Part shown: positions 22,853 through 32,156 of the stretch, piece by piece | How positions within the stretch are numbered: position 1 is the first letter of the stretch | Layout of the letters: the number at the start of each line of letters is the position of its first letter | Origin: Amycolatopsis sp. | Lineage (GTDB): Bacteria; Actinomycetota; Actinomycetes; Mycobacteriales; Pseudonocardiaceae | Length of the DNA stretch: 64,000 nucleotides | Reading direction: 5' to 3' | Assembly: GCF_025464955.1 (NCBI RefSeq) | Contig: NZ_JAODNM010000093.1 | Coordinates: 1-64,000, forward strand | Made by a program: the position numbers and the translations under genes | The notes under the pieces: generated by a model | Seen by the model: only the letters and a program-made list of their open reading frames with translations | What the model was told of the DNA's origin: nothing | The model's database searches: none

Positions 22853-23415
22853 TGACCACCGCAGAGAAGATCGTGCCCCGGCTCAAGACCCGGTACCGCG
22901 AAGAGATCAAGGCGGAGCTCCAGAAGGAATTCTCCTTCGAGAACGTCCACCTGATTCCCGGCGTCGTCAAGGTCGTCGTGAACATGGGTGTCGGTGACGC
23001 CGCCCGTGACAGCAAGCTGATCGAGGGTGCTATCCGGGACCTCGCCGCGATCACGGGCCAGAAGCCCGAGGTCCGCAAGGCCCGCAAGTCCATCGCGCAG
23101 TTCAAGCTGCGCGAGGGTCAGCCGATCGGTGCGCGCGTCACGCTGCGCGGCGACCGGATGTGGGAGTTCCTCGACCGGCTCGTCACCATCGCGCTGCCGC
23201 GAATCCGCGACTTCCGCGGGCTTTCGCCCAAGCAGTTCGATGGCAACGGCAACTACACGTTCGGTCTCAACGAGCAGTCGATGTTCCACGAGATCGACAT
23301 CGACGCCATCGACCGCCCGCGCGGTATGGACGTCACTGTTGTGACCACCGCCAACACCGACGACGAGGGCCGCGCGCTGCTTCGCCAGCTCGGCTTCCCG
23401 TTCAAGGAGAACTAA
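22852..23415 (+). CDS. rplE: 50S ribosomal protein L5
   Basis: 187 residues. L5 binds 5S rRNA and contacts P-site t[33 protein letters not shown]-type loop ([17 protein letters not shown]) and [20 protein letters not shown] are present. rpsN follows after four bases. Confidence 0.97.
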   Translation: MTTAEKIVPRLKTRYREEIKAELQKEFSFENVHLIPGVVKVVVNMGVGDAARDSKLIEGAIRDLAAITGQKPEVRKARKSIAQFKLREGQPIGARVTLRGDRMWEFLDRLVTIALPRIRDFRGLSPKQFDGNGNYTFGLNEQSMFHEIDIDAIDRPRGMDVTVVTTANTDDEGRALLRQLGFPFKEN

Positions 23416-23419
23416 GCCG

Positions 23420-23605
23420 ATGGCCAAGAAAGCACTGGTCCACAAGGCCGCGAAGACGCCGAAGTTCAAGGTGCGCGGCTACACCCGCTGCCAGCGTTGC
23501 GGTCGCCCGCACGCCGTCTTCCGCAAGTTCGGGCTCTGCCGTATCTGCCTTCGCGAGATGGCACACGCCGGCGAACTTCCCGGTGTGCGCAAGTCCAGCT
23601 GGTAA
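23420..23605 (+). CDS. rpsN: 30S ribosomal protein S14, zinc-binding type
   Basis: 61 residues, the short form of S14 that keeps two CXXC pairs (CQRCGRPH and CRICLREM) for a structural zinc. Zinc-free paralogues are longer and usually lie elsewhere in actinobacterial genomes. It sits between rplE and rpsH, the usual spc position. Confidence 0.97.
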   Translation: MAKKALVHKAAKTPKFKVRGYTRCQRCGRPHAVFRKFGLCRICLREMAHAGELPGVRKSSW

Positions 23606-23688
23606 AGCTCGTTAAAACTCCCACTTCGCCACAGGCCCTGCAGAAATTCACCGCAGGGAACCAGGGCGAGAAAGGTTGACAGGTCACC

Positions 23689-24087
23689 ATGACGATGACC
23701 GACCCCATCGCAGACTTCTTGACTCGTCTGCGTAACGCAAACTCGGCTTACCACGACGAGGTTGTGCTTCCCCACTCCAAGATCAAGGCGAACATCGCCG
23801 AGATCCTGAAGCGCGAAGGCTACATCGCGGGTTACCGCGACGAGCCGGGCGAGAAGCACAAGAACCTCGTCGTCGAGCTCAAGTACGGCCCCAACCGTGA
23901 GCGCAGCATCGCCGGTCTCCGGCGCGTGTCCAAGCCGGGTCTGCGGGTCTACGCAAAATCGACCGAACTGCCGAACGTTCTCGGTGGCCTCGGCGTCGCG
24001 ATCATCTCGACGTCGTCCGGGCTCCAGACCGATCGTCAGGCCAAGCGCAATAGCGTGGGCGGCGAAGTCCTCGCCTACGTCTGGTAA
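23689..24087 (+). CDS. rpsH: 30S ribosomal protein S8
   Basis: 132 residues beginning [21 protein letters not shown]8 binds the central domain of 16S rRNA and in E. coli is the feedback repressor of the spc operon. [20 protein letters not shown] near the C-terminus is the conserved rRNA-contact loop. A second in-frame ATG at 23695 is an equally plausible start. A gap of 83 bases follows rpsN. Confidence 0.96.
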   Translation: MTMTDPIADFLTRLRNANSAYHDEVVLPHSKIKANIAEILKREGYIAGYRDEPGEKHKNLVVELKYGPNRERSIAGLRRVSKPGLRVYAKSTELPNVLGGLGVAIISTSSGLQTDRQAKRNSVGGEVLAYVW

Positions 24088-24104
24088 GGAAGGGGACCTA
24101 ACGC

Positions 24105-24644
24105 ATGTCACGCATCGGAAAGCTGCCGGTCACCGTCCCTACCGGGGTCGAGGTGACCATCAGCGGTCAGAACATCAAGGTCAAGGGGCCCAAGGGCACT
24201 CTTGAGCACAACATCGCAGAGCCGATTTTCGTTGAGCGCGCCGAAGACGGCACGCTGAACGTCAAGCGTCCCAACGACGAGCGCACGAGCCGCGCACTCC
24301 ACGGTCTGACCCGCACCCTGGTGAACAACCTGGTTGTCGGCGTCACGGCCGGATACGAGAAGAAGCTCGAGATCCACGGCGTCGGTTACCGCGTGGCGGC
24401 GAAGGGGTCGGACCTCGAGTTCGCCCTCGGTTACAGCCACCCGGTCAAGATCGTCGCGCCGGACGGCATCACCTTCAAGGTCGAAACGCCGACGAGGTTC
24501 TCGGTTTCCGGCATCGACAAGCAGAAGGTCGGCGAGACGGCGGCTGTCATCCGCAAGCTGCGGCGCCCGGACCCGTACAAGGGTAAGGGCCTGCGCTACG
24601 AGGGTGAGAAGATCCGTCGCAAGGTCGGAAAGACGGGTAAGTGA
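24105..24644 (+). CDS. rplF: 50S ribosomal protein L6
   Basis: 179 residues with two similar domains, starting [17 protein letters not shown]. The C-terminal signature [19 protein letters not shown] is intact. L6 lies near the sarcin-ricin loop, where elongation factors bind. AAGGAAGGGG provides the ribosome site; rplR starts one base after the stop. Confidence 0.97.
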   Translation: MSRIGKLPVTVPTGVEVTISGQNIKVKGPKGTLEHNIAEPIFVERAEDGTLNVKRPNDERTSRALHGLTRTLVNNLVVGVTAGYEKKLEIHGVGYRVAAKGSDLEFALGYSHPVKIVAPDGITFKVETPTRFSVSGIDKQKVGETAAVIRKLRRPDPYKGKGLRYEGEKIRRKVGKTGK

Positions 24645-24645
24645 C

Positions 24646-25044
24646 ATGAGCGATACGACTACGAAGCGCAAGCTGGTCGGCAAGGACGCCTCCACCAAGA
24701 GGCGTATCTCGAAGAACCGCCGGCACTTCCGCCTTCGCAAGAAGATCAGCGGCACCGACCAGCGTCCGCGCTTGGTCGTCAAGCGGTCTTCGCGGCACAT
24801 CGCCGTCCAGCTCGTGGACGACCTTGTCGGCAAGACCTTGGCGTCGGCCTCCAGCTTGGAAGCCGACGTGCGCGCGATCTCCGGCGACAAGAAGGCCAAG
24901 GCCGCCAAGGTCGGGGAACTCGTCGCGGCCCGCGCCAAGGATGCGGGTATCTCGGCAGTGGTGTTCGACCGTGGCGGCAACGCCTATCACGGTCGCATCG
25001 CCGCGCTGGCTGACGCCGCCCGCGAATCAGGGCTGGTGTTCTGA
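24646..25044 (+). CDS. rplR: 50S ribosomal protein L18
   Basis: 132 residues from the ATG at 24646 ([20 protein letters not shown]). L18 delivers 5S rRNA to the 50[21 protein letters not shown] and [20 protein letters not shown] are diagnostic. Longer upstream readings run through rplF in another frame and were not used. Confidence 0.96.
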   Translation: MSDTTTKRKLVGKDASTKRRISKNRRHFRLRKKISGTDQRPRLVVKRSSRHIAVQLVDDLVGKTLASASSLEADVRAISGDKKAKAAKVGELVAARAKDAGISAVVFDRGGNAYHGRIAALADAARESGLVF

Positions 25045-25078
25045 CGATGCAGAAGCTTGTGAATGGAAGGAAAGCCTG

Positions 25079-25732
25079 ATGCCGGGACGTACACGGCAAT
25101 TCGGCGGCGGTCAGGGCGGCCCTCCCGGACAGGGCGGTCAGGGCGGTAACGACCGCAATGACCGTCGTGGCGGCGGCCGCGATCGTCGCGACGGCGGCCG
25201 CGGCGCCGGCCAGGAGAAGACCCCGCACCTCGAGAAGGTCGTGGCGATCAACCGCGTCGCCAAGGTCGTCAAGGGTGGTCGCCGGTTCAGCTTCACCGCG
25301 CTGGTGGTCGTCGGAGACGGCGACGGCCAGGTCGGTGTCGGCTACGGCAAGGCCAAGGAAGTTCCCGCGGCCATCGCCAAGGGTGTCGAGGAAGCGAAGA
25401 AGAACTTCTTCCGCGTACCTCGCATCGCCGGCACGATTCCGCACCCGATCCAGGGTGAGGCTTCGGCCGGAGTGGTCCTGCTTCGTCCGGCCAGCGCCGG
25501 TACCGGTGTTATCGCCGGTGGCCCGGTGCGCGCCGTGCTGGAGTGCGCCGGTGTCCACGATGTGCTGTCGAAGTCGCTGGGTAGCGACAACGCCATCAAC
25601 ATCGTGCACGCGACCGTCGCCGCGCTGAAGGGTCTGCAGCGTCCCGAGGAGGTCGCGGCCCGCCGCGGCCTGCCGCTCGAGGACGTCGCTCCGGCCCGGA
25701 TGCTGCGTCAGCGCGCTGGCCAGGTGAGCTGA
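25079..25732 (+). CDS. rpsE: 30S ribosomal protein S5
   Basis: 217 residues from the ATG at 25079, with a GGAAGGAAA ribosome site. The first ~45 residues are a Gly/Arg/Asp-rich extension typical of actinobacterial S5. The core starts [20 protein letters not shown] with the dsRNA-binding fold and ends with the S5-C domain ([20 protein letters not shown]). S5 influences decoding fidelity. rpmD begins one base after the stop. Confidence 0.96.
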   Translation: MPGRTRQFGGGQGGPPGQGGQGGNDRNDRRGGGRDRRDGGRGAGQEKTPHLEKVVAINRVAKVVKGGRRFSFTALVVVGDGDGQVGVGYGKAKEVPAAIAKGVEEAKKNFFRVPRIAGTIPHPIQGEASAGVVLLRPASAGTGVIAGGPVRAVLECAGVHDVLSKSLGSDNAINIVHATVAALKGLQRPEEVAARRGLPLEDVAPARMLRQRAGQVS

Positions 25733-25733
25733 T

Positions 25734-25919
25734 ATGGCGAAGCTGAAGGTCACGCAGGTCAAGAGCAAGATCGGCGCCAAGCACAACCACCGCGAATCGC
25801 TGCGCACCCTCGGGCTGCGCAAGATCCGGCAGTCGACGGTGCGCGAAGACACCCCCGAGGTCCGTGGCCTGATCAAGGCCGTCCGGCACCTCGTGGTTGT
25901 TGAGGAGGTCACAGAATGA
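25734..25919 (+). CDS. rpmD: 50S ribosomal protein L30
   Basis: 61 residues, the short bacterial form: [20 protein letters not shown], then [20 protein letters not shown]. It overlaps the rplO ATG by four bases. Confidence 0.96.
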   Translation: MAKLKVTQVKSKIGAKHNHRESLRTLGLRKIRQSTVREDTPEVRGLIKAVRHLVVVEEVTE

Positions 25920-26362
25920 CGGCCATCAAGATCCATCACCTTCGTCCGGCGCCTGGCGCCAAGCGCGACAAGATGCGCGTCGGCCGTGGTGAAGGCTCAA
26001 AGGGTAAGACCGCCGGTCGCGGTACCAAGGGCACCAAGGCCCGGAAGAACGTGCCTGCCGGTTTCGAGGGTGGGCAGATGCCGATCCACATGCGGCTGCC
26101 GAAGCTGCGTGGGTTCACCAACCGGTTCCGCACGGAGTACCAGCCGGTGAACCTGGGTGACATCGCCCGCGTGTTCCCCGAGGGCGGCACCATCGGCAAC
26201 GAGGAACTCGTCGCCAAGGGTCTCGTCCGCAAGGCGAAGCTCGTGAAGGTGCTCGGCAACGGTGATCTGAACGGCGTCAAGCTGAACATCACCGCTGACG
26301 GCTTCTCCGGCTCCGCCAAGGCGAAGCTCGAAGCTGCCGGTGGCTCCGCCACCGTCAACTAG
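25916..26362 (+). CDS. rplO: 50S ribosomal protein L15
   Basis: 148 residues. The N-terminal extension is Gly/Lys/Arg-rich ([20 protein letters not shown]) and threads into 23S rRNA; the C-terminal domain is complete. It is the last ribosomal gene of this operon and a strong terminator follows. In many actinobacteria secY comes next; here a membrane gene and four palindromes intervene. Confidence 0.97.
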   Translation: MTAIKIHHLRPAPGAKRDKMRVGRGEGSKGKTAGRGTKGTKARKNVPAGFEGGQMPIHMRLPKLRGFTNRFRTEYQPVNLGDIARVFPEGGTIGNEELVAKGLVRKAKLVKVLGNGDLNGVKLNITADGFSGSAKAKLEAAGGSATVN

Positions 26363-26389
26363 CTCCACCGCTCCGCTCGCTCCACCAAC

Positions 26390-26428
26390 GCGGCCCGCCA
26401 GGTTCTCACCCAGAACCCGGCGGGCCGC
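26390..26428 (+). terminator. hairpin terminator of the S10-spc operon
   Basis: GCGGCCCGCC-A-GGTTCT (26390-26406) pairs with AGAACC-C-GGCGGGCCGC (26412-26428), 16 pairs with one mismatch, followed by TTTGT. It begins 27 bases after rplO. Confidence 0.9.
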
Positions 26429-26451
26429 TTTGTCATGCCCAGCGAGGTGCG

Positions 26452-26465
26452 TTTAGCCCGCTAAA
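26452..26465. repeat. dispersed palindrome, copy 3 (CC centre)
   Basis: Core TTTAGCCCGCTAAA with long symmetric arms: GAGGTGCG on the left and CGCACCTC on the right, so 26444-26473 is a 30-bp near-perfect palindrome interrupted only by the central CC. Confidence 0.9.
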
Positions 26466-26493
26466 CGCACCTCCGCAGCCTCCGCCGAGTGCA

Positions 26494-26507
26494 TTTAGCG
26501 GGCTAAA
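26494..26507. repeat. dispersed palindrome, copy 4 (GG centre)
   Basis: Exact core TTTAGCGGGCTAAA, preceded by GAGTGCA and followed by CGTCG. It is 28 bases beyond copy 3 and in opposite orientation, just upstream of the membrane protein gene. Confidence 0.9.
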
Positions 26508-26575
26508 CGTCGTCAGTGGGCGCCTCTACTGTGTCGTGCGGCGGCCTGACCACGGCTCTCTGGGACGATTCCTCC

Positions 26576-27178
26576 ATGACCGCGCCAGCGCACCAACCGC
26601 CTCCGAACGAGCCATCGGCAGGCGTTGGGCGGGACGGTCTCGGCTCGAACCGGGTGATCGCGTCGCTCCTGCTCTCCGGCGCCGGGTTGCTGACGATCGT
26701 CGCTCCCTTCTTGTCGCTCTTCGTCGGTGAACTCCACTCGAGGATGAGCCGGGGCCTGCTGTCCGTCACAGGCTGGGCGACGGAGTCCGTCAGCAACGCG
26801 GGACGGGCCGGTCGCAGTCATGACATCTCGTCCGCGCCGGTCGGCTATCCACTCCTTTTCGCCGGTGCTCTGCTTGCGGTCGCCGCAGTGATCGGTTTCC
26901 GCACCCCGCGAGCGGGCACCGCCGTCGTCAGGCTCCTGCCGGCCGTAGGGGCGACGTTCCTGGTCGCGACAGTGACGACTGTCGGCATGCAGGGAATCGG
27001 TTGGGCCGGTCAGGTTGACGCTGTCGGTATCAGCACGCGGCCAGGAGCAGGTTTCTGGCTCCTCATCGTGGCCGCCGTCGTAGCAGTCGTCGCGGCTCTA
27101 CTGCCCCAGCCAGCGGCACCCATCCCCGCTGCCACGCCCAGCCCTCCCATCGCTGGCACTCCGACGCCGCCGTCATGA
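26576..27178 (+). CDS. four-helix membrane protein, unknown, inserted between rplO and secY
   Basis: The start at ATG 26576 gives 200 residues: a Pro-rich cytoplasmic N-terminus (TAPAHQPPPNEPS), hydrophobic helices at about 26-48, 86-103, 115-135 and 153-178, and a Pro/Ala-rich tail. No family is recognised. The ribosome site is poor, and the frame is open back to 26516, so the start is uncertain. The gene is bracketed by two palindrome copies on each side (26452, 26494 and 27194, 27316) and interrupts the gene order rplO-secY common in related bacteria. Confidence 0.55.
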   Translation: MTAPAHQPPPNEPSAGVGRDGLGSNRVIASLLLSGAGLLTIVAPFLSLFVGELHSRMSRGLLSVTGWATESVSNAGRAGRSHDISSAPVGYPLLFAGALLAVAAVIGFRTPRAGTAVVRLLPAVGATFLVATVTTVGMQGIGWAGQVDAVGISTRPGAGFWLLIVAAVVAVVAALLPQPAAPIPAATPSPPIAGTPTPPS

Positions 27179-27193
27179 CGGCCCGGACCTGCG

Positions 27194-27207
27194 TTTAGCG
27201 GGCTAAA
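27194..27207. repeat. dispersed palindrome, copy 5 (GG centre)
   Basis: Exact core, preceded by ACCTGCG and followed by CGTCGCG, 15 bases after the membrane protein stop. The flanks are asymmetric like those of copy 6. Confidence 0.9.
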
Positions 27208-27315
27208 CGTCGCGCCCGCGTTCCTCGTCGCGGCACCAGCGAGCCTCGTGACAGGACCTACCTGCGCCCATTGACCAGTGACCGACAGCTCCGGACAAAT
27301 GGCGCCCTTGCTGCG

Positions 27316-27329
27316 TTTAGCGGGCTAAA
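27316..27329. repeat. dispersed palindrome, copy 6 (GG centre)
   Basis: Exact core, preceded by TGCTGCG and followed by CGTCGCG, the same right flank as copy 5. It lies upstream of secY. Confidence 0.9.
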
Positions 27330-27571
27330 CGTCGCGTGCCGACCACCCCCACACCCGCCCACGCCAAGATCCACTACCGACCTACGTCGGGAAAAGCCGC
27401 ACACACTGCGGGCGCTCCCGGTGAAGCTGTTAGAGTCGGCGACACGCTTCGGGACGAGTGTGCCCCGAAGCGTTCCTGGCTTGCCTGCCAGTGAGCTGTG
27501 TTCCCGCCGGTCTTGTGCCGGCTAAGCCGATCGTCGGCTCGATGGCCGACGACGCCGAGGAGGTCCCCCGC

Positions 27572-28879
27572 GTGCTCAGCGCCTTCCGCTCGGCTCTCGC
27601 GACGCCGGATCTACGTAAGAAGATCCTGTTCACGCTGGCCATCGTCGCCGTCTTTCGTATCGGCGCGATCATCCCAGCGCCGGGGGTCTCCTACGTAAAC
27701 GTGCAAGCATGCATGAACTCTGTCCAGGATCAGGGCGTCTATTCGCTGCTGAGCCTGTTCAGCGGTGGTGCGCTCCTGCAGTTGTCGATTTTCTCGACCG
27801 GCATCATGCCCTACATCACGGCGAGCATCATTGTTCAGCTGCTCACCGTGGTCATCCCGCGCTTCGAAGAGCTGAAGAAAGAGGGTCAGTCCGGTCAGAA
27901 CAAGCTGACCCAGTACACCCGTTACCTCACGGTCGCTCTGGCGATCCTGCAGGCGACCGGTGTGGTGGCGCTGGCGGACCGCGGCGCGCTCTTCCAGAAC
28001 TGCAAGTCGCCGGTCATCCCGGACAACAGCGTGTACTCGCTCGCCGTCATTGTCATCACCATGACCGCCGGTACCGCGGTGATCATGTGGCTCGGCGAGC
28101 TGATCACGGAACGCGGCGTCGGCAACGGCATGTCCGTCCTGATCTTCCTGAACATCGCCGCGCGCATCCCGCAAGAGGGTGGCAACATCCTGTCGAACTC
28201 GGGTGGCCTGGTCTTCGCGCTGATCTGTGTCTTCGGCTTCGTGATCGTCGCCAGCGTCATCTTCGTCGAGCAAGGCCAGCGCCGGATTCCGGTGCAGTAC
28301 GCCAAGCGCATGATCGGCCGCCGGATGTACGGCGGCACCTCGACCTACCTGCCGATCAAGGTCAACCAGGCAGGTGTCATCCCGGTCATCTTCGCGTCGT
28401 CGCTGCTGTACCTGCCCGACCTCATCAGCCGGCTCGTGGGCAACCCGAACAGCAACTCCGGCTGGCAGGTCTTCCTGGCGAACTACGTGGTGAACCAGTC
28501 CAGCTGGGTGCACATCCTGCTGTACTTCGCGTTGATCATCTTCTTCACGTACTTCTACATCACCATCACGTTCAACGTGGACGAGCGCGCTGAGGAAATG
28601 CGCAAGTTCGGCGGGTTCATTCCGGGCATCAGGCCCGGTCGCCCAACGGCGGAGTACCTGAGCTACGTGCTGGGCCGGATCACCCTTCCCGGTTCGCTGT
28701 ACCTCGGTATCATCGCGATTCTGCCGAACTTCTTCCTGTCCATCACCGGCGGTGGGAACAACCAGAACTTCCCGTTCGGTGGCACGGCTGTGCTGATCAT
28801 GGTCGGTGTCGGTCTCGACACCGTGAAACAGATCGAGAGCCAGCTGATGCAGCGTAACTACGAAGGGTTCTTGAAGTGA
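27572..28879 (+). CDS. secY: preprotein translocase subunit SecY
   Basis: 435-residue channel subunit of the Sec translocon, with ten transmembrane helices. The GTG at 27572 is chosen because GAGGAGG ends eight bases upstream and the protein then starts [20 protein letters not shown] as in relatives; longer upstream readings add a non-conserved segment. The plug and pore segments, [17 protein letters not shown] and [20 protein letters not shown], are present. Its TGA overlaps the adk GTG by four bases. Confidence 0.96.
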   Translation: MLSAFRSALATPDLRKKILFTLAIVAVFRIGAIIPAPGVSYVNVQACMNSVQDQGVYSLLSLFSGGALLQLSIFSTGIMPYITASIIVQLLTVVIPRFEELKKEGQSGQNKLTQYTRYLTVALAILQATGVVALADRGALFQNCKSPVIPDNSVYSLAVIVITMTAGTAVIMWLGELITERGVGNGMSVLIFLNIAARIPQEGGNILSNSGGLVFALICVFGFVIVASVIFVEQGQRRIPVQYAKRMIGRRMYGGTSTYLPIKVNQAGVIPVIFASSLLYLPDLISRLVGNPNSNSGWQVFLANYVVNQSSWVHILLYFALIIFFTYFYITITFNVDERAEEMRKFGGFIPGIRPGRPTAEYLSYVLGRITLPGSLYLGIIAILPNFFLSITGGGNNQNFPFGGTAVLIMVGVGLDTVKQIESQLMQRNYEGFLK

Positions 28880-29430
28880 CCCGACTGGTCCTCGTGGGTC
28901 CGCCAGGCGCGGGCAAAGGTACGCAGGCCTCCGCGCTGTCCGAGCAGCTGGGCGTTCCCCACATCTCGACAGGCGATCTCTTCAGGGCCCACGTCGGCGA
29001 GCAGACGCCGCTCGGCCAGGAGGCGAAGCGTTATCTCGACTCAGGCGAGCTCGTGCCCGACTCGGTGACCAACGAAATGGTCCGTGAGCGGTTGTCCGAG
29101 CCGGATGGCGCCGCCGGGTTCCTGCTTGACGGGTTCCCACGGAACACCAAGCAGGCCGAGGTCCTCGGGCAGATTCTGTCTGAGGCCGACACCTCGCTCG
29201 ACGCTGTCATCCAGCTGGCTGTTCCGGAAGAGGTCGTCGTCGCGCGGCTCATGTCACGTGGTCGCGCGGACGACACCGAGGACGTCGTCCGTCGGCGTCA
29301 GCAGATTTACGCCTCGGAGACGGCCCCCCTGCTCGAGTACTACGCGGACGTCCTGATCGCCGTTGACGGGGTCGGTGAAGTCGAGGAGATCTCGGCGCGT
29401 GTGCTGAAAGCGCTGCGCGACCGCACGTGA
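28876..29430 (+). CDS. adk: adenylate kinase
   Basis: 184 residues, the short-lid type: the P-loop [11 protein letters not shown] is at about residues 8-18, [15 protein letters not shown] is the AMP-binding region, and the lid between [18 protein letters not shown] is short with no zinc cysteines. It interconverts ATP + AMP and 2 ADP. Both ends overlap neighbours as GTGA, so secY-adk-map are coupled. Confidence 0.96.
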   Translation: MTRLVLVGPPGAGKGTQASALSEQLGVPHISTGDLFRAHVGEQTPLGQEAKRYLDSGELVPDSVTNEMVRERLSEPDGAAGFLLDGFPRNTKQAEVLGQILSEADTSLDAVIQLAVPEEVVVARLMSRGRADDTEDVVRRRQQIYASETAPLLEYYADVLIAVDGVGEVEEISARVLKALRDRT

Positions 29431-29474
29431 ATCTCGGAGGATTGCGTGTTCTGCAAGTGCTCCGGCGTGGGCGC

Positions 29475-30251
29475 ATGATCGAAGTCAAGACCCCCGGTGA
29501 GCTGCAGTTGATGCGTGCCGCCGGTTTGGTAGTCGCTCGGACGCTCGCGCTCGTGACAGCGGCGGCGAAGCCTGGTGTCAGCACAGCGGAGCTCGATGAG
29601 TTGGCCGAACAGACGATCCGGGACGCTGGCGCGGTGCCCTCCTTCAAGGGGTATCACGGCTTCCCCGCCTCGATCTGCGCGTCAGTCAACGAGCAGATCG
29701 TGCACGGCATCCCGTCGAAGACCCAGGTGCTCGCCGATGGCGACCTGATCTCGGTCGACTGCGGTGCGATCCTCGACGGCTGGCATGGCGACTCCGCGGT
29801 GACACTCGCCGTCGGTGCGGTTTCGGACCGTGACTTGGCGTTGTCCGCGGCCACCCGGGCAGCGATGTGGGCAGGCGTCGAAGCCGTGGTTCCTGGTGGC
29901 AGGCTGACCGACATTTCGTACGCGGTGCAGACAGCCGCGGAGAAGGCCGGTCGCGCGGACGGCATCGACTACGGGATGATCGTGGAATACGGCGGACACG
30001 GCATCGGCCGTCAGATGCACATGGACCCGTTCCTGCCGAACGTCGGGAAGCCGGGGAAGGGCCCGCGGTTGAAGGTCGGGATGGCGTTGGCCATCGAGCC
30101 GATGCTGACCGGCGGTGGCGGCGAGACCGTCGAACTCGACGATGGCTGGACAGTCATCACGGCGGACCGCTCACGCGCGGCGCACTGGGAACACACCGTC
30201 GCGATCACCGACGACGGTCCCTGGGTCCTCACCGCACCCGAAGACGACTGA
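29475..30251 (+). CDS. map: type I methionine aminopeptidase
   Basis: 258 residues from the ATG at 29475 ([20 protein letters not shown]). It removes the initiator methionine from nascent proteins. The five metal ligands are in [12 protein letters not shown] (two Asp), [10 protein letters not shown] (His), MALAIEPML (Glu) and HWEHTVAI (Glu). A GTG at 29427 overlapping the adk stop would add 16 residues; the GGAGGA at 29436-29441 lies between the two choices, so the start is not certain. Confidence 0.93.
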   Translation: MIEVKTPGELQLMRAAGLVVARTLALVTAAAKPGVSTAELDELAEQTIRDAGAVPSFKGYHGFPASICASVNEQIVHGIPSKTQVLADGDLISVDCGAILDGWHGDSAVTLAVGAVSDRDLALSAATRAAMWAGVEAVVPGGRLTDISYAVQTAAEKAGRADGIDYGMIVEYGGHGIGRQMHMDPFLPNVGKPGKGPRLKVGMALAIEPMLTGGGGETVELDDGWTVITADRSRAAHWEHTVAITDDGPWVLTAPEDD

Positions 30252-30271
30252 CCCCCCGCTCCACGAGTGCG

Positions 30272-30285
30272 TTTAGCCCGCTAAA
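30272..30285. repeat. dispersed palindrome, copy 7 (CC centre)
   Basis: Core with symmetric arms: GAGTGCG before and CGCACTC after, so 30265-30292 forms a 28-bp near-perfect palindrome. It starts 20 bases after the map stop. Confidence 0.9.
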
Positions 30286-30313
30286 CGCACTCGGCTGCTC
30301 CCGTGCGGCGACG

Positions 30314-30327
30314 TTTAGCCCGCTAAA
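30314..30327. repeat. dispersed palindrome, copy 8 (CC centre)
   Basis: Exact core, preceded by GCGACG and followed by CGCAGGTCC. Read on the minus strand its flanks match copy 5 (ACCTGCG ... CGTCGC). Confidence 0.9.
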
Positions 30328-30403
30328 CGCAGGTCCAGGCGGTGCGGCCCCGCCCCGCGGAGGCAGCCGACCACGGCGCCCCGGGCACCCATGTAACACA
30401 GTT

Positions 30404-30442
30404 ACCCCCAGTTTGGGGGTCATGACACGGGTTGCGTACACT
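30404..30442 (+). promoter_or_regulatory. candidate infA promoter with overlapping dyad
   Basis: TTGGGG (30413-30418) and TACACT (30437-30442) are 18 bases apart, a plausible -35/-10 pair. ACCCCCA-GTT-TGGGGGT (30404-30420) is a perfect 7-bp inverted repeat over the -35, a possible operator. Confidence 0.4.
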
Positions 30443-30574
30443 ATCAAGTCGGCGTACTCATCGCGCCGATTCCAGCGCGCTCGTTATTTCTCGCGACATT
30501 GGAGTCGGGGTGGAGTGTGTGCCAGCACCACCAGCCAAGCACTCGCGCTCAACCGATCACGAAACGCGGAGGAC

Positions 30575-30796
30575 ATGGGCAAGAAAGACGGGGCCATCGA
30601 GGTCGAAGGCCGCGTAGTCGAGCCGCTCCCCAACGCGATGTTCCGCGTGGAGTTGGAGAACGGCCACAAGGTCCTTGCACACATCAGCGGCAAGATGCGG
30701 CAGCACTACATCCGCATCCTGCCGGAGGACAGGGTCGTCGTGGAGCTTTCGCCCTACGACCTGACTCGTGGTCGCATCGTCTACCGCTACAAGTGA
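30575..30796 (+). CDS. infA: translation initiation factor IF-1
   Basis: 73 residues, [20 protein letters not shown] onward, the exact family size and OB-fold. IF-1 blocks the A site during initiation. The ATG at 30575 has GGAGG only two bases upstream, which is unusually close, but the family N-terminus is unambiguous. rpmJ follows after 37 bases. Confidence 0.97.
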   Translation: MGKKDGAIEVEGRVVEPLPNAMFRVELENGHKVLAHISGKMRQHYIRILPEDRVVVELSPYDLTRGRIVYRYK

Positions 30797-30833
30797 TCGC
30801 GACTAGCCGAGCACAAGCAGGAGAGCAGGAGAC

Positions 30834-30947
30834 GTGAAGGTCCAGCCGAGCGTCAAGAAGATCTGCGACAAGTGCAAGGTGATCCGTCGTCACGGTCGGA
30901 TCATGGTGATCTGCGAAAACCTGCGGCACAAGCAGCGGCAGGGCTGA
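30834..30947 (+). CDS. rpmJ: 50S ribosomal protein L36
   Basis: 37 residues from a GTG at 30834 with CAGGAGA upstream: [20 protein letters not shown], then [17 protein letters not shown]. It is the zinc-binding form (Cys11, Cys14, Cys27 and His32). It is too short for usual length cut-offs but unmistakable. The position between infA and rpsM is standard. Confidence 0.97.
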   Translation: MKVQPSVKKICDKCKVIRRHGRIMVICENLRHKQRQG

Positions 30948-31118
30948 TCACCCGCACTCGTAACAGAGTGGATTGACAGCTACATATCCTCCCCGCACCT
31001 GCCGGGCCGCCAGCCGGTCCGGTTCACCCCCGGACTTCAGGCCGGGGCCGGGACACCAGCCGCGCAAGCGGGTGGCACGACAGCGAGTCGGTCCCGGAAC
31101 CGGACGGGGAGAAGACCT

Positions 31119-31129
31119 GAAGACACGAA
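31119..31129 (+). promoter_or_regulatory. leader block shared with the str operon
   Basis: GAAGACACGAA, identical to 11835-11845 upstream of rpsL, lies 21 bases before rpsM. The 203-base gap from rpmJ to rpsM contains no gene. Confidence 0.35.
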
Positions 31130-31150
31130 CCGATAGGAGCACCAGCGCCA

Positions 31151-31531
31151 ATGGCACGACTCGCTGGCGTAGACCTCCCCCGCGAAAAGCGGTTGGAGAT
31201 CGCGCTGACTTACATCTACGGCATCGGCCGTACCCGCTCGAAGCAGCTCATCGCTGCGGCTGAGCTCAACCCGGACACCCGCGTCAAGGACGTCAGCGAT
31301 GACGACCTTGGCAAGCTGAGGGTCCACATCGAAGAGAACTTCAAGGTCGAGGGTGACCTTCGCCGCGAGGTGAACGCCGACATCCGTCGGAAGATCGAGA
31401 TCGGGTGCTACGAGGGTATTCGGTGGCGCCGCGGACTCCCCGTCCGTGGGCAGCGTACGAAGACCAACGCCCGTACCCGTAAGGGTCCGAAGAAGACGGT
31501 TGCCGGCAAGAAGAAGGCTGGCAAGAAGTGA
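31151..31531 (+). CDS. rpsM: 30S ribosomal protein S13
   Basis: 126 residues, [20 protein letters not shown] onward, with the helix-hairpin-helix [13 protein letters not shown] and the C-terminal [21 protein letters not shown]13 contacts S19 and the P-site tRNA. Its stop overlaps the GTG of a 59-codon frame that fills the gap to rpsK. Confidence 0.97.
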   Translation: MARLAGVDLPREKRLEIALTYIYGIGRTRSKQLIAAAELNPDTRVKDVSDDDLGKLRVHIEENFKVEGDLRREVNADIRRKIEIGCYEGIRWRRGLPVRGQRTKTNARTRKGPKKTVAGKKKAGKK

Positions 31532-31707
31532 GCGTCGTCGGCAAGAAGATCGTGCAGATGGGCGGCGCCCAGCGCCGCGGCTGTGCTTCGCCGAAGTCGC
31601 TCTACGCCCGCCCGATGGCGCTGCGCAACCTGTACTCCGACGCCGGTTCTGTCATCCGGCGCGGACAGCGTGAAGCAGCAGCCGCTCACCAAGAGAACGC
31701 GCGCTAA
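31528..31707 (+). CDS. candidate small protein between rpsM and rpsK, 59 residues
   Basis: A GTG overlapping the rpsM TGA (GTGA) opens a 59-codon frame that runs to TAA at 31705-31707, 18 bases before the rpsK ATG. About 81% of its third codon positions are G or C, and only two A/T third positions occur in the first 43 codons, a pattern like that of real genes here. The predicted product is basic: [41 protein letters not shown] do not recognise it. In most relatives rpsM and rpsK are nearly adjacent, so this is either a lineage-specific coupled gene or a decayed insert. Confidence 0.45.
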   Translation: MSVVGKKIVQMGGAQRRGCASPKSLYARPMALRNLYSDAGSVIRRGQREAAAAHQENAR

Positions 31708-31725
31708 GAGGAGAACCCGCAAGAC

Positions 31726-32133
31726 ATGCCACCGAAGTCTCGTACTGGCGCTGGGACCAAGAAGGTCCGGCGCAAGGAAAAGAAGAACATCGCGCACGGT
31801 CACGCGCACATCAAGAGCACCTTCAACAACACCATCGTCTCGATCACGGACCCGACCGGTGCCGTGATCGCGTGGGCGTCGAGTGGTCACGTGGGCTTCA
31901 AGGGCTCGCGTAAGTCCACCCCGTTCGCCGCGCAGATGGCCGCCGAGAGCGCCGCCCGCAAGGCGGCCGAGCACGGCATGAAGAAGGTCGACGTCTTCGT
32001 CAAGGGCCCCGGCTCCGGTCGTGAGACGGCGATCCGTTCGCTTCAGGCCGCCGGCCTCGAGGTCGGCACCATCCAGGACGTGACCCCGCAGCCGCACAAC
32101 GGTTGCCGCCCGCCCAAGCGGCGCCGGGTCTGA
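31726..32133 (+). CDS. rpsK: 30S ribosomal protein S11
   Basis: 135 residues, with the central fold [20 protein letters not shown] and the C-terminal signature [18 protein letters not shown], which contains the Asn-Gly pair that can isomerise in other bacteria. S11 lines the platform near the E site. AGAGGAG lies upstream of the ATG. Confidence 0.97.
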   Translation: MPPKSRTGAGTKKVRRKEKKNIAHGHAHIKSTFNNTIVSITDPTGAVIAWASSGHVGFKGSRKSTPFAAQMAAESAARKAAEHGMKKVDVFVKGPGSGRETAIRSLQAAGLEVGTIQDVTPQPHNGCRPPKRRRV

Positions 32134-32156
32134 GGAACGGGGAGGAATAAGAAGAG

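Larger units (their letters stand above)
27179..27571. other. intergenic region upstream of secY
   Basis: It contains palindrome copies 5 and 6 and then the secY leader. A TAGAGT at 27431-27436 is a possible actinobacterial -10 element without a clear -35. GAGGAGG at 27557-27563 is the secY ribosome site. Confidence 0.45.
30252..30574. other. intergenic region with palindromes 7 and 8 and the infA promoter
   Basis: No gene is seen. After two palindromes there is a CCCC-rich stretch and then a promoter candidate with an overlapping inverted repeat (see 30404-30442), followed by ~130 bases of leader to infA. Confidence 0.5.
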
